Assembly (NCBI RefSeq): GCF_046025915.1 | Contig: NZ_JAQQFR010000008.1 | Coordinates: 124,001-188,000 of the forward strand | Reading direction: 5' to 3' | Length of the DNA: 64,000 nucleotides | Source of the DNA: Herbaspirillum rhizosphaerae_A | GTDB taxonomy: Bacteria; Pseudomonadota; Gammaproteobacteria; Burkholderiales; Burkholderiaceae_D | Shown here: positions 17,868-26,597 of the stretch, in pieces | Numbering within the stretch: position 1 is the first letter of the stretch | Layout of the letters: every line of letters begins with the position of its first letter | Notes under the pieces: generated by a model | The model's input: the letters and a program-made list of their open reading frames with translations, nothing else | What the model was told of the DNA's origin: nothing | The model's database searches: none | Made by a program: the position numbers and the translations under genes

Positions 17868-19082
17868 TTACTTCCACAACGAACACTTGGATTCCGCCTT
17901 GGTAGTCCAGGCTTGTTCAGCCGGAATAGTCTGTACCACCTTGTAGTAATCCCACGGATACTTCGACTCGGACGGCTTCTTCACTTCCATCAGGTACATG
18001 TCATGCACCATGCGGCCATCCGGACGAATGTAGCCGTTCTTGGCGAAGAAGTCGTTGATCTTGGTCTTGTGCATCTGCGCGATGACCTTGTCCGGATCGT
18101 CGGTTCCGCTGGCCTTGACCGCATTCAGATACTGCGTCGTCGCTGAGTAATCGGCGGCTTGCAGCATGGAAGGCATGCGCTTCATCTTGGCGAAGTAGCG
18201 CTTGGACCAGTCGCGGGTTTCCTGATTCATGTCCCAGTACCAGCCGTCGGTCAGGTACATGCCTTGCGTAACCTGCAGCGTCAGCGCATGCACATCGTTG
18301 ATGAACATCAGCAGGCCGGCCAGCTTCATGGTCTTGTTGATGCCGAACTCGTTGGCGGCCTTGATCGAGTTGATGGTGTCGCCGCCGGCATTGGCCAGAC
18401 CCAGGATCTGCGCCTTCGATGCCTGCGCCTGCAGCATGAAGGACGAGAAGTCCGACGCACCCAGCGGATGCTTGACCGCGCCCACCACCGTGCCGCCGTT
18501 GGCCTTGACGATATCGGAGGTATCTTTCTCCAGCGATGCGCCGAAGGCATAGTCGGCTGTCAGGAAGTACCAGCTCTTGCCGCCGTTCTTGACGATGGCC
18601 GAGCCGGTCCCCTTGGCCAGTGCGACCGTGTCGTAGGCGTAATGGATGGTATAGGGTGTGCATTCTTCATTGGTCAGCCGCGCAGTCGCGCCGCCGACGG
18701 CGATGAAGGTCTTTTTCTTTTCGCCGGCCACCTTGGCCATGGCCAGGCTGGTGCCCGAGTTGGTGCCGCCGATCAGCATGTCCACGCCTTGCTGGTCGAA
18801 CCACTCGCGCGCCTTGGAGGCGGCGATGTCGGCCTTGTTCTGATGGTCGGCTGTGACCAGTTCGATCTTCTTGCCGTTCACCGTGCCGCCGAAGTCGGCA
18901 ATCGCCATCTTGATCGCTTCGATCCCCCCCTGACCGTCGATGTCGATATAGACGCCCGACAAGTCGGTGATGATACCGATCTTGACCACATCCCCTGAAA
19001 TCTGCGCTGCCGCCGGTGCGGAAAATCCTCCTGCAAATACGGCGGCCACGGTCGCCGCGATGGCTGTCTTTGTGACGTTCAT
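17868..19082 (-). CDS. ABC transporter substrate-binding protein (branched-chain amino acid/aromatic type)
   Basis: This is a 404-residue periplasmic protein of the LivK-like type (Peripla_BP_6). It has signal peptide MNVTKTAIAATVAAVFAGGF with cleavage at AAAQ, then ISGDVVKIGIITDLSGVYIDIDGQGGIEAIKMAI, and the TADYAFGASLEKDT lobe. The ATG at 19082 follows AGGAGGAGCAAC on the minus strand, and the upstream frame extension is not real. No permease or ATPase is beside it, so it must use components coded elsewhere. Its place next to the 3-hydroxyanthranilate operon suggests an aromatic acid or kynurenine-related ligand, which is inference only. Confidence 0.9.
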   Translation of the reverse strand: MNVTKTAIAATVAAVFAGGFSAPAAAQISGDVVKIGIITDLSGVYIDIDGQGGIEAIKMAIADFGGTVNGKKIELVTADHQNKADIAASKAREWFDQQGVDMLIGGTNSGTSLAMAKVAGEKKKTFIAVGGATARLTNEECTPYTIHYAYDTVALAKGTGSAIVKNGGKSWYFLTADYAFGASLEKDTSDIVKANGGTVVGAVKHPLGASDFSSFMLQAQASKAQILGLANAGGDTINSIKAANEFGINKTMKLAGLLMFINDVHALTLQVTQGMYLTDGWYWDMNQETRDWSKRYFAKMKRMPSMLQAADYSATTQYLNAVKASGTDDPDKVIAQMHKTKINDFFAKNGYIRPDGRMVHDMYLMEVKKPSESKYPWDYYKVVQTIPAEQAWTTKAESKCSLWK

Positions 19083-19421
19083 CTGTTGCTCCTCCTGATT
19101 GGTTGTGTCTTTGATGCTGCTGTTGTTATGCCGTCTGATGGACGGTTGCTTTTTTACTGCCCGGTATGGATAAGCCGGTGTGCCGCTTCTTCTACAACAT
19201 ACAACGATACTGCGCTTGCTGGTGAGGCTGGTGACACTGGTGATGAGGCTGATAAGGAAATGCTTGCCGGAGGATCGGCTGCTAGTGTTTTTTTTGCTTG
19301 TCTCTACTTTGATTCTTATTTGTTTTTTGCTTCGGTTCTTTTTCATCCTGACCGAAGCGTGCCTGAAATAGTAGTGTCGGAAAAAAACACGGTCAAGCTG
19401 TTTCTCCGTGAATGTGAAGAA
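19083..19421. other. Intergenic leader of the binding-protein gene
   Basis: About 340 bp, AT-rich near 19290-19400, without a supported gene. It should contain the minus-strand promoter of the binding protein. A plus-strand frame of 112 codons here has no family similarity. Confidence 0.4.
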
Positions 19422-19453
19422 TAAAAAAAGCCGTGAATCGCTTCACGGCTTTT
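19422..19453 (-). terminator. Terminator of the amino-acid permease gene
   Basis: The stem AGCCGTGAA/TTCACGGCT is followed on the minus strand by a run of T7 a short way past the permease stop. Confidence 0.9.
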
Positions 19454-19478
19454 GCACTGTATTGGACTGTTCAAGCAC

Positions 19479-20867
19479 TCAAAGTTTGACGGGTCTGCGG
19501 TACCAGATGAAGTAGACCACACTCAGCAAGACCACAAAAGGGATGCCCGAAAGCAAGGTCGCCTTGAACTCATCGGTGAAATACGTCGTCACCATGATCG
19601 CGACCATCAGCAATGCGCCCAGCAAAGTCAGACCCGGAAAGCCCCACATGCGGAACGCCAGCGGCCGGCCGCCTTCTTTGCTCCAGCGGCGGCGGAAGCA
19701 GTAGTGCGTCACAAAGATCATCAGCCAGGTAAACATCGCACCGAACATCGACACCGACATCATCAGCGTGAACGAGGCCTTCGGATACAGCACGCTCAAT
19801 GCGGTGGCGATAGCAATGCCGATACACGACAGACCGAGTGCCCGCACCGGTACACCGCGCTTGCTGACCTTGCCGAACTGCGGCGAAGCATAACCGGCGC
19901 GCGACAGGCTGAACATCATGCGGGTAGTGATGTAGAGCTGGCTGTTCATGGCCGACAGGGCGGCGATCAGCACCACGAAGTTGATGATGCCGGGTGCACC
20001 TGCAACATGGATCGCTTCCATCACCAGCACGAACGGACTCTTGTCGGTACCGGCCGACGACCAGGGCAGGATCGCCAGCATCAACGCCAGAGTCAGCAGA
20101 TAGAAAATCACCAGGCGGAACATTGCAGCGCGGAAAGCATGCGTAATAGCCTTTTCAGGCTCCTTCGCTTCGCCGGCGGCGACGGCGATCATCTCGATGC
20201 TTAGGTAGCTGAAGATCGACACGATCACCGCCACCCAGGTGCCCCAATAACCTTTGGGGAAGAAGCCTCCATGTGCTACATAGTTCTTGAAACCGATGGG
20301 GCCATCGACCGGTGCGCCGTAGACAATGTACGCGCCCAGCAGAATGAAGCCGACGATGGCGACGATCTTGATCATCGAGAACCAGTATTCGATGAAGCCG
20401 AAGATGTTCACGCTCAGCGCATTGACGATGATCAGTGCGCCCGAAAACAGCACAATCCACAACCACGCGGGCGAACCGGGAAACCAGTACTGCATGTACA
20501 GCGCCACCGCCGTGACTTCGGTACCGACCGCCAGCACGATCGACGCCCAGTAGGCATAGCGCACCATGAAGCCGGCCCAGGGGCTGACGTAGTAGCCGGC
20601 ATAGGCGCCGAACGATCCCGAAGTCGGATGCGCCACCGTCATCTCGGCCAGGCAGCCCATCAGCAGCAGGGCGATGACGGCGCCGATGGCATAGCTGATG
20701 AGAACGCTGGGACCGGCGAAACCGATCGCAAAACCGCTACCGAGAAACAGGCCGGTGCCGATCGCGCCGCCAATGGCGATCATCGACATCTGGGCGCTGC
20801 TCAAACTGCGTTGCAACCCCTTTTCCTGATCGACAATGCCCTGAAAGTGGTCGCTGCTATGCTGCAT
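19479..20867 (-). CDS. Amino-acid permease, APC superfamily (AAT family)
   Basis: This is a 462-residue, 12-span inner-membrane proton symporter. The AAT signature is at the start: LQRSLSSAQMSMIAIGGAIGTGLFLGSG, followed by GPSVLISYAIGAVIALLLMGCLAEM and a conserved segment with EMIAVAAGEAKEPEKAITHAFR. The ATG at 20867 is preceded by AGGAGACATATC. It follows the last gene of the 3-hydroxyanthranilate operon by about 100 bp on the same strand, so it may be expressed with it and carry tryptophan, kynurenine or a related amino acid. The substrate cannot be told from sequence. Confidence 0.88.
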   Translation of the reverse strand: MQHSSDHFQGIVDQEKGLQRSLSSAQMSMIAIGGAIGTGLFLGSGFAIGFAGPSVLISYAIGAVIALLLMGCLAEMTVAHPTSGSFGAYAGYYVSPWAGFMVRYAYWASIVLAVGTEVTAVALYMQYWFPGSPAWLWIVLFSGALIIVNALSVNIFGFIEYWFSMIKIVAIVGFILLGAYIVYGAPVDGPIGFKNYVAHGGFFPKGYWGTWVAVIVSIFSYLSIEMIAVAAGEAKEPEKAITHAFRAAMFRLVIFYLLTLALMLAILPWSSAGTDKSPFVLVMEAIHVAGAPGIINFVVLIAALSAMNSQLYITTRMMFSLSRAGYASPQFGKVSKRGVPVRALGLSCIGIAIATALSVLYPKASFTLMMSVSMFGAMFTWLMIFVTHYCFRRRWSKEGGRPLAFRMWGFPGLTLLGALLMVAIMVTTYFTDEFKATLLSGIPFVVLLSVVYFIWYRRPVKL

Positions 20868-20969
20868 GATATGTCTCCTGAAGGTATTCTTTGTGTGGCT
20901 GGCAAACACTGTGCCAGCCACTTTTATCGCGCAGCATTATGCACTGCGCTTGTCATGCTGAATTAAAAA

Positions 20970-21977
20970 TCAAATGCCGAAGAACCTGCGCGCATTGCCC
21001 GCCAATAGTTGGGCATGCGTGGCTGCGCTGAAGCGGGTGTCGCGGATCAGTTGGCCGACCTGTTGCTCGCCCAGCGGATAGGGATAGTCCGAACCCAGCA
21101 TCACGCGCTCTTCGCCCATGATGTCGACCAGTAGTTCCAGCGCACGGCTGTCGAACACGGCCGAGTCGACGTGGAAGCGATTGACGTAGGACGACGGCAG
21201 GTTGGGGCAGTCCTCGCGGATGATGTCGCGCTCGCGCCAGGCGTTGTCGACTCGGCCCAGCAGGAAGGCGAAGCTGCCGCCACCATGGGCGAAGCAAATC
21301 TTCAGCGATTTAGGCAGGCGTTCAAAGGCGCCGGACAGGATCAGCGACAGGATACCGAGCTGGGTTTCCGCCGGCATGGCGACCAGCCACGGCAACATCC
21401 ATTTTTTCATGCGCTGCTCGCCGCCCATCATGTCCCAGGGATGCACCAGCAGCGGGATATTTTCATTGGCGCAATGTGTCAGGAAGGCCAGCATGTCGGC
21501 GTCATCCAGATCCTTGCTGCCGAGGTGATTACCGATCTGCACGCCGATGTGGCCGATGCTTTTTGCGCGCGAGGCTTCCAGGCAGGCCGCATCGATGTTC
21601 TGCAGCGGCACCTGTGCCAGCGTCTTCAGACGCTTGGGGTCATGCGCACACAGTTCGATGGCGTAGTCGTTCATGCGTTGCGCCCACGGCAAGGCTTGTT
21701 CCACCGGATAGCTGTAGCCGAACATCACCGGCGTGGCGCACATGATTTGCAGGTCGACGCCTGCCTTGTCCATTTCAGCGATGCGGCGCGCCGGATCCCA
21801 TAGCGCGGAATACACCGGACGGAACGGCTTGCTGCCGGTCATGATCATGCCGTGTTCGTTGTCTTTGACTTGCAGCCAGGGCGCGGCGTGCGGATCGAGT
21901 GCTGCAGCTTCGGCCTGGGTAATCGGCGGGAAAAAGTGCGAGTGAATATCGATCACTTGCGGTTGTGTATTGCTCAA
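20970..21977 (-). CDS. nbaD: 2-Amino-3-carboxymuconate-6-semialdehyde decarboxylase
   Basis: This zinc amidohydrolase-fold enzyme decarboxylates ACMS to 2-aminomuconate semialdehyde, diverting it from spontaneous quinolinate formation. Metal ligands are visible: DIHSHFFPP (HxH), LLVHPWDMMGG, CFAHGGGSFAF and MLGSDYPYP. The 335-residue length is normal for ACMSD. It is the last gene of the minus-strand operon, overlapping the 3-hydroxyanthranilate dioxygenase stop by 4 bp, and acts directly on that enzyme's product. Confidence 0.94.
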   Translation of the reverse strand: MSNTQPQVIDIHSHFFPPITQAEAAALDPHAAPWLQVKDNEHGMIMTGSKPFRPVYSALWDPARRIAEMDKAGVDLQIMCATPVMFGYSYPVEQALPWAQRMNDYAIELCAHDPKRLKTLAQVPLQNIDAACLEASRAKSIGHIGVQIGNHLGSKDLDDADMLAFLTHCANENIPLLVHPWDMMGGEQRMKKWMLPWLVAMPAETQLGILSLILSGAFERLPKSLKICFAHGGGSFAFLLGRVDNAWRERDIIREDCPNLPSSYVNRFHVDSAVFDSRALELLVDIMGEERVMLGSDYPYPLGEQQVGQLIRDTRFSAATHAQLLAGNARRFFGI

Positions 21978-22546
21978 GGTTTCGCCCCTTGTTGTGTTGT
22001 TGACGATGGCAGCACCGCGCCGTGCGCGTGCTTGCCCGGATGCGTGGCGCCGCAGTGTTTGCAGAGGCGCAGACTGGCGTCGCCGTAAAAGCGCTCAAAC
22101 AGCGGCGGCAGGTCGGCCACGATGCTCTTCAATTGCACCTCGACGCGATACACCAGGTGGTTGCATTGCAGGCAATACCACTCGAAACCGTCGGTCACGC
22201 CTTCCGGGCGCTGGCGCTCGATAACCATGCAGCGGCTTTCCGGCTCCGGGCGTTGCGGCGAATGGCGCACATGCGGCGGCAGCAGGAAGATGTCGCCTTC
22301 CTTGAGGTCGACACGTTCCACCTTGCCGTTGTCCATGATGTTCAAATAGGCGTTGCCCTTGAACTGGTAGAAGAATTCTTCCAGCGGATCGTCGTGGAAA
22401 TCGGTGCGCTGATTCGGGCCGCCGACCACGGTCACGATGAAGTCGGCGTCTTGCCAGACTTGCTGGTTGCCGACCGGTGGCTTGAGGCGATCTGCGTGAT
22501 CGTCCAGCCATTTCTTAAAGTTCAGCGGCATGCCATAGGTAAACAT
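21974..22546 (-). CDS. nbaC: 3-Hydroxyanthranilate 3,4-dioxygenase
   Basis: This cupin-fold Fe(II) extradiol dioxygenase opens 3-hydroxyanthranilate to 2-amino-3-carboxymuconate semialdehyde. The 190-residue frame has the substrate and metal region PNQRTDFHDDPLEEFFYQFKG (His and Glu ligands) and PPHVRHSPQRP (third His). The bacterial-type C-terminal rubredoxin-like iron site is intact, with Cys pairs YCLQCN and LCKHCG. It sits mid-operon between the 2-aminomuconate deaminase and ACMSD. Confidence 0.95.
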   Translation of the reverse strand: MFTYGMPLNFKKWLDDHADRLKPPVGNQQVWQDADFIVTVVGGPNQRTDFHDDPLEEFFYQFKGNAYLNIMDNGKVERVDLKEGDIFLLPPHVRHSPQRPEPESRCMVIERQRPEGVTDGFEWYCLQCNHLVYRVEVQLKSIVADLPPLFERFYGDASLRLCKHCGATHPGKHAHGAVLPSSTTQQGAKP

Positions 22547-22562
22547 GCTGTCTCCTCAGTTG

Positions 22563-22997
22563 TTATTTGGGTTTGTAGGCAATCGCCTTGATTTCTATCA
22601 ACAGATGCGGGTGCGGCAATTGATGAACCGCCACCGTTGTGCGTGTAGGACCATCGTAATCGAAGTATTCCCCGTATACCTCGTTATAACCGCCGAAGTC
22701 GTTCATGTTGACGAGGAAAGTCGAGATTTCAACGACGTCCGACAACTCGGCGCCGACGCTGTGGAGGATGCCGCGGATATTCTCGATCACGGCGCGTGTC
22801 TGCGCTTTGATGTCGAGTGTGGTGGTGCCCAACTCGTCGACTTCCACGCCTTCGAAACTATTGTCAGGGAGGCGCGAACTGGTGCCGGAAACGAACAGAA
22901 AATCGCCGGCGCGTTTGACGTGCGGAAATTTACCGCGCGGCAGCGCCTTTCCTTCGACCAGCTTGGCTTGGGTGTTGAGGGTGAGTTGATTCATCAT
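22563..22997 (-). CDS. nbaF: 2-Aminomuconate deaminase (RidA/YjgF family)
   Basis: This 144-residue protein of the RidA fold hydrolyses 2-aminomuconate to 4-oxalocrotonate and ammonia. It reads KALPRGKFPHVKRAGDFLFVSGTSSRLPDNSFEGVEVDELG and ends PHLLIEIKAIAYKPK, the long-insert form seen in AmnD/NbaF rather than generic RidA. Its start overlaps the stop of the decarboxylase gene by 4 bp. A second RidA-family gene lies earlier in the operon; this one is the better match to the deaminase. Confidence 0.85.
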   Translation of the reverse strand: MMNQLTLNTQAKLVEGKALPRGKFPHVKRAGDFLFVSGTSSRLPDNSFEGVEVDELGTTTLDIKAQTRAVIENIRGILHSVGAELSDVVEISTFLVNMNDFGGYNEVYGEYFDYDGPTRTTVAVHQLPHPHLLIEIKAIAYKPK

Positions 22998-23779
22998 TGT
23001 TTCCCGGTAAAAAATTCGACCCGGCCCAGGCCGCCGATGTCGGTGCTGACATGCAAACCGGGGCGCAAGGCTTCGGCCGCTGTCGCCGCACCAGCCATGA
23101 TCAACGAGCCGGCCGGCAGCGACATCTCTGCCGCGGCAAGCAATTGCGATGCCTGCACGATGCTGCGCAGCGGATTGCCGAGGATGGCGCCGGTACTGCC
23201 GAGCTGCACCGCATGGCCGTTGAAACGCATGGCGACGCCGCGGTTGCTCAGTGAGCGCAAGTCGCGCACGTCGTCGGAAAACGCACCGACGATCAGACCT
23301 GCGGACGAGCAGTTATCGGCCACCACGTCTTCCAGCGTGAACTTGAAATTGCGGTAGCGCGAGTCGATGATTTCCATCGCCGGTGCCACAGCTTCCAGAT
23401 AGTTGCCTGCTTCAAGCAGCGTCAGCGGACGATCAATCACTTTGCTGGTCAGGAAGCAGACTTCCGGTTCGACGCGCGGATGAATGAAGTCGCCGAGATC
23501 GACCACGCCGCCTTCTTCGCGGAGCATGGCGTCGGTCAGCAGACCCCAGATCAGGCTGTCGACGCCCATCTGGATCATCTTGGCGCGGCTGGTGAAGCCG
23601 AGCTTGATGCCGATCGGTTTCTCGCCGCGCGCATGGCGCTGGGCGATGGAGGCGCGTTGAATATGGTAGGCCTGATCCAGCGAGAAGGCATGCTTGGGCG
23701 TCAAGGGATCGACTTCATGGCGATCGCGCGCGGCAGCGTCGAGCGTGGTCGCGAGTGCTTGCAGACTGGCCGCGCTCAT
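22994..23779 (-). CDS. nbaG: 4-Oxalocrotonate (2-oxo-3-hexenedioate) decarboxylase
   Basis: This Mg-dependent member of the fumarylacetoacetase/hydratase fold decarboxylates 2-oxo-3-hexenedioate to 2-oxopent-4-enoate. It carries GIKLGFTSRAKMIQMGVDSLIWGLLTDAM, typical of DmpH-type decarboxylases, and metal-binding acids in HPRVEPEVCF. At 261 residues it is full length. It is paralogous to the hydratase at 25794-26576, with which it usually forms a complex. It overlaps both neighbours by 4 bp. Confidence 0.9.
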   Translation of the reverse strand: MSAASLQALATTLDAAARDRHEVDPLTPKHAFSLDQAYHIQRASIAQRHARGEKPIGIKLGFTSRAKMIQMGVDSLIWGLLTDAMLREEGGVVDLGDFIHPRVEPEVCFLTSKVIDRPLTLLEAGNYLEAVAPAMEIIDSRYRNFKFTLEDVVADNCSSAGLIVGAFSDDVRDLRSLSNRGVAMRFNGHAVQLGSTGAILGNPLRSIVQASQLLAAAEMSLPAGSLIMAGAATAAEALRPGLHVSTDIGGLGRVEFFTGKQ

Positions 23780-24813
23780 GCCGCCACCTTGGCGGTTTTG
23801 CGTTGCTCCAGCAGGTCCAGCGCAACGTCGACGATCATGTCTTCCTGACCGCCGACCATGCGGCGGCGGCCCAGTTCAACCAGGATGTCGACGGCAGCGA
23901 TGCCGTAGCGTTTCGCCGCTGCTTCCGCGTGACGCAGGAAGCTGGAATACACGCCGGCATAACCGAGCGCCAGCGTCTCGCGATCCACGCGCACCGGACG
24001 GTCTTGCAGCGGGCGCACCAGATCGTCGGCGGCGTTCATCAGCGTGAATAATTCGGTGCCGTGCTTGTAGCCCAGACGGTCGACGGCGGCGATGAATACT
24101 TCCAGCGGTGCATTGCCCGCGCCTGCGCCCATGCCGGCCAGCGAAGCATCGACACGGTCGCAGCCATGCTCCACCGCGATGATGGAGTTGGCCACGCCCA
24201 GCGATAGATTGTGATGGGCGTGCATGCCGGTTTCGGTTTCGGGTTTGAGCGTGTCCTTGAATGCTTTGAAGCGGTCGGCGACGTCGCGCATCGACAGGGC
24301 GCCGCCGGAGTCGACCACGTACACGCACTGCGCGCCGTAGGATTCCATCAGCTTGGCTTGTTGCGCCAAAGCAGCCGGCGTTGTCATGTGCGACATCATC
24401 AAAAAGCCGACGGTGTCCATGCCCAGTTTGCGTGCATGTTCGATGTGCTGTTTCGAGACGTCTGCTTCGGTGCAGTGTGTCGCCACGCGCACGGTACGCG
24501 CACCGGCGGAATACGCGGCGTCGAGGTCGTGCACGGTGCCAATACCGGGAATCAGCAAGGTCGCCACGCGTGCATGTTGCAGCACGCCGGCCACGGCTTC
24601 GATCCACTCGAGATCGGTGTGCGCGCCGAAGCCGTAGTTGAAGCTCGATCCACACAGGCCGTCGCCGTGGGCGACTTCAATGCTGTCGACTTTGGCGGCG
24701 TCGAGTTCTTTCGCGATGGCGACCGCGTGTTCCAGCGAATACTGATGGCGGATGGCGTGCATGCCGTCGCGCAGCGTAACGTCGGAGATATAAATTTTCT
24801 TTTCGGTTTGCAT
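23776..24813 (-). CDS. nbaI: 4-Hydroxy-2-oxovalerate aldolase
   Basis: This DmpG-type class II aldolase cleaves 4-hydroxy-2-oxovalerate to pyruvate and acetaldehyde. The TIM-barrel active site is visible: ISDVTLRDGMHAIRHQ, VDSIEVAHGDGLCGSSFNYG, and the metal motif GMHAHHNLSLGVANS. The C-terminal communication domain (GGQEDMIVDVALDLL) is present; it channels acetaldehyde to the partner dehydrogenase. It lies just after that dehydrogenase gene on the minus strand, which fits the DmpFG bifunctional complex. Confidence 0.95.
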   Translation of the reverse strand: MQTEKKIYISDVTLRDGMHAIRHQYSLEHAVAIAKELDAAKVDSIEVAHGDGLCGSSFNYGFGAHTDLEWIEAVAGVLQHARVATLLIPGIGTVHDLDAAYSAGARTVRVATHCTEADVSKQHIEHARKLGMDTVGFLMMSHMTTPAALAQQAKLMESYGAQCVYVVDSGGALSMRDVADRFKAFKDTLKPETETGMHAHHNLSLGVANSIIAVEHGCDRVDASLAGMGAGAGNAPLEVFIAAVDRLGYKHGTELFTLMNAADDLVRPLQDRPVRVDRETLALGYAGVYSSFLRHAEAAAKRYGIAAVDILVELGRRRMVGGQEDMIVDVALDLLEQRKTAKVAA

Positions 24814-24826
24814 GAGCGTAATTTCC

Positions 24827-25771
24827 TTAATTCGCCAGGCGCGCGGCGATGTTCTCGGCGGCGGCCATGGCGGCCGAGGTCATGATGTCGAGGTTGCCGG
24901 CGTAAGCGGGCAGATAGTGCGCCGCGCCTTCGACTTCGAGGAACACCGATACCTTGAGGCCGCCGACTTTACCTAGACCCGGGATGTTGATCGGCTGATC
25001 GGGCGGGATGCGGTCGAACTGCACTTGCTGCTTCAGACGATAGCCGGGCACATAGGCGGCGACGTCGGCCACCATTTTTTCGATGGAGGCACGTATCTCG
25101 TCTTCATTGGCGCTGGCGTCGGCCAGGCAGAACACGGTGTCGCGCATGATCAGCGGCGGTTCGGCCGGGTTCATGATGATGATGGCTTTGCCGCGAGCGG
25201 CGCCGCCGACGCTGACGATGGCTTTCGAGGTGGTCTCGGTGAATTCGTCGATGTTGGCGCGGGTGCCGGGACCGGCGGACTTGCTGGCGATGGACGCCAC
25301 GATCTCGGCGTAATGCACGGTCGCCACACGCGACACGGCGCGCACCACGGGGATGGTCGCCTGGCCGCCGCAGGTGACCATGTTGATGTTGGGGCTGTCG
25401 AGATGTTCTTGCAGATTGACCACCGGAATCACGTAAGGGCCGATGGCGGCCGGTGTCAGATCGATGACCTGGATGCCGTGTTCTTGCAGAATGCGGTTAT
25501 GTTCGGCGTGGGCGCCGGCGGAGGTGGCGTCGAACGCGATCTTGATCTTGCCGAAACCCGGCAATCTGGTTAGGCCCTGCACGCCTTCATGGGTGGTCGT
25601 CACGCCCATGCGGGCGGCGCGGGCCAGACCGTCGGAGGACGGATCGATGCCGACCATGGCGCCCATGTTCAGATGCTTTGAATTGCGCAAGACCTTGATC
25701 ATCAGGTCGGTACCGATATTGCCGGAACCGATGATGGCGACGTCGACGCGCTGCGTGTTTTCTGTGCTCAT
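24827..25771 (-). CDS. nbaJ: Acetaldehyde dehydrogenase (acylating)
   Basis: This DmpF-type enzyme oxidises acetaldehyde with NAD and CoA to acetyl-CoA. It has the N-terminal NAD motif VAIIGSGNIGTDLMIKVLR, the catalytic Cys in NMVTCGGQATIPVVRAV, and the conserved PAEPPLIMRDTVFCL. Length is 314 residues. It is encoded 13 bp before the aldolase it pairs with, and finishes the pathway from 3-hydroxyanthranilate. Confidence 0.95.
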   Translation of the reverse strand: MSTENTQRVDVAIIGSGNIGTDLMIKVLRNSKHLNMGAMVGIDPSSDGLARAARMGVTTTHEGVQGLTRLPGFGKIKIAFDATSAGAHAEHNRILQEHGIQVIDLTPAAIGPYVIPVVNLQEHLDSPNINMVTCGGQATIPVVRAVSRVATVHYAEIVASIASKSAGPGTRANIDEFTETTSKAIVSVGGAARGKAIIIMNPAEPPLIMRDTVFCLADASANEDEIRASIEKMVADVAAYVPGYRLKQQVQFDRIPPDQPINIPGLGKVGGLKVSVFLEVEGAAHYLPAYAGNLDIMTSAAMAAAENIAARLAN

Positions 25772-25793
25772 GCTGCTTCCTTAAATGTTGCCG

Positions 25794-26576
25794 TTATTCC
25801 GAAAAGAGCGCGCTGACGCGGCCGAGTCCTTCGATCTGCGCATCGAACACGTCGCCGGCGGCGGCCACCACCATCGGGCCGAGCGCGCCGGTCATGATGA
25901 TGTCGCCCGGCTGCAACGGATTACCCACACGCGCCATGACGTCGGCCAGCCAGACGGCGGCGTTGAGTGGATTGCCGAGGCAGGCGGCGCCGGCGCCGAT
26001 CGACACCTGATCGCCGCGGCGTTCCATCAGCATGCCGCAGTTGACGATGTCGAAATCAGCCAGCTTGACCGGACGCGAGCCGAGCACGAACAGGCCGCTG
26101 GAAGCGTTGTCGGCAATCGTGTCGGTCAGGCGGATGTCCCAGCCGGCGACGCGGCTGCCGACGATTTCCAATGCCGGGAGTGCGTAGGCGGTGGCGTTGA
26201 TGATGTCGGCCACGGTGTGCTTGGCGTGGTTCAGCGGGCGTTCGATGACGAGGGCGATTTCCGCTTCGATCTTGGGTTGCAGGATGCGCGCGATGTCGAT
26301 GGCTTCGCCGTCGGCCACGCACATGTCGGCAAACAGCATGCCGAAGTCGGGTTGATCGACGCCGAGTTGTTTTTGCACGGCCTTGGAGGTCAGGCCGATC
26401 TTGCGGCCGACCAGACGGCGGCCCTGCGCGATCCAGCGGTCGGTATTGCGTTGCTGAATGGCGTAGGCGGTATCGATGTCGCTGGTGCCGATCAGATCGC
26501 GCACGGGATCGCAGGGCTGCGCGGTTGCATGCGCTTGCCACAGGCGTTCTGCGGCTTGTTCGATTACGTTTGTCAT
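25794..26576 (-). CDS. nbaH: 2-Oxopent-4-enoate hydratase
   Basis: This 260-residue Mg-dependent hydratase of the DmpE/MhpD family adds water to 2-oxopent-4-enoate to give 4-hydroxy-2-oxovalerate. It has GRKIGLTSKAVQKQLGVDQPDFGMLFADM, the metal-binding LQPKIEAEIALVI and the PGDIIMTGALGP segment. The FGMLFADM pattern separates it from the decarboxylase paralogue downstream. It sits in the order expected for its step. Confidence 0.92.
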   Translation of the reverse strand: MTNVIEQAAERLWQAHATAQPCDPVRDLIGTSDIDTAYAIQQRNTDRWIAQGRRLVGRKIGLTSKAVQKQLGVDQPDFGMLFADMCVADGEAIDIARILQPKIEAEIALVIERPLNHAKHTVADIINATAYALPALEIVGSRVAGWDIRLTDTIADNASSGLFVLGSRPVKLADFDIVNCGMLMERRGDQVSIGAGAACLGNPLNAAVWLADVMARVGNPLQPGDIIMTGALGPMVVAAAGDVFDAQIEGLGRVSALFSE

Positions 26577-26597
26577 AGGTTGATCTTCAAAGAGTCC

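Noticed and set aside
19086..19424. 112-codon plus-strand gene upstream of the binding protein
   Set aside because: No ribosome site, no family similarity, low-complexity hydrophobic end; lies over the expected promoter.
20895..20921. Terminator between nbaD and the permease
   Set aside because: GTGGCTGGCA/TGCCAGCCAC is a perfect stem, but the T-run is on the plus strand while both genes are on the minus strand; it could still be a leader hairpin of the permease.
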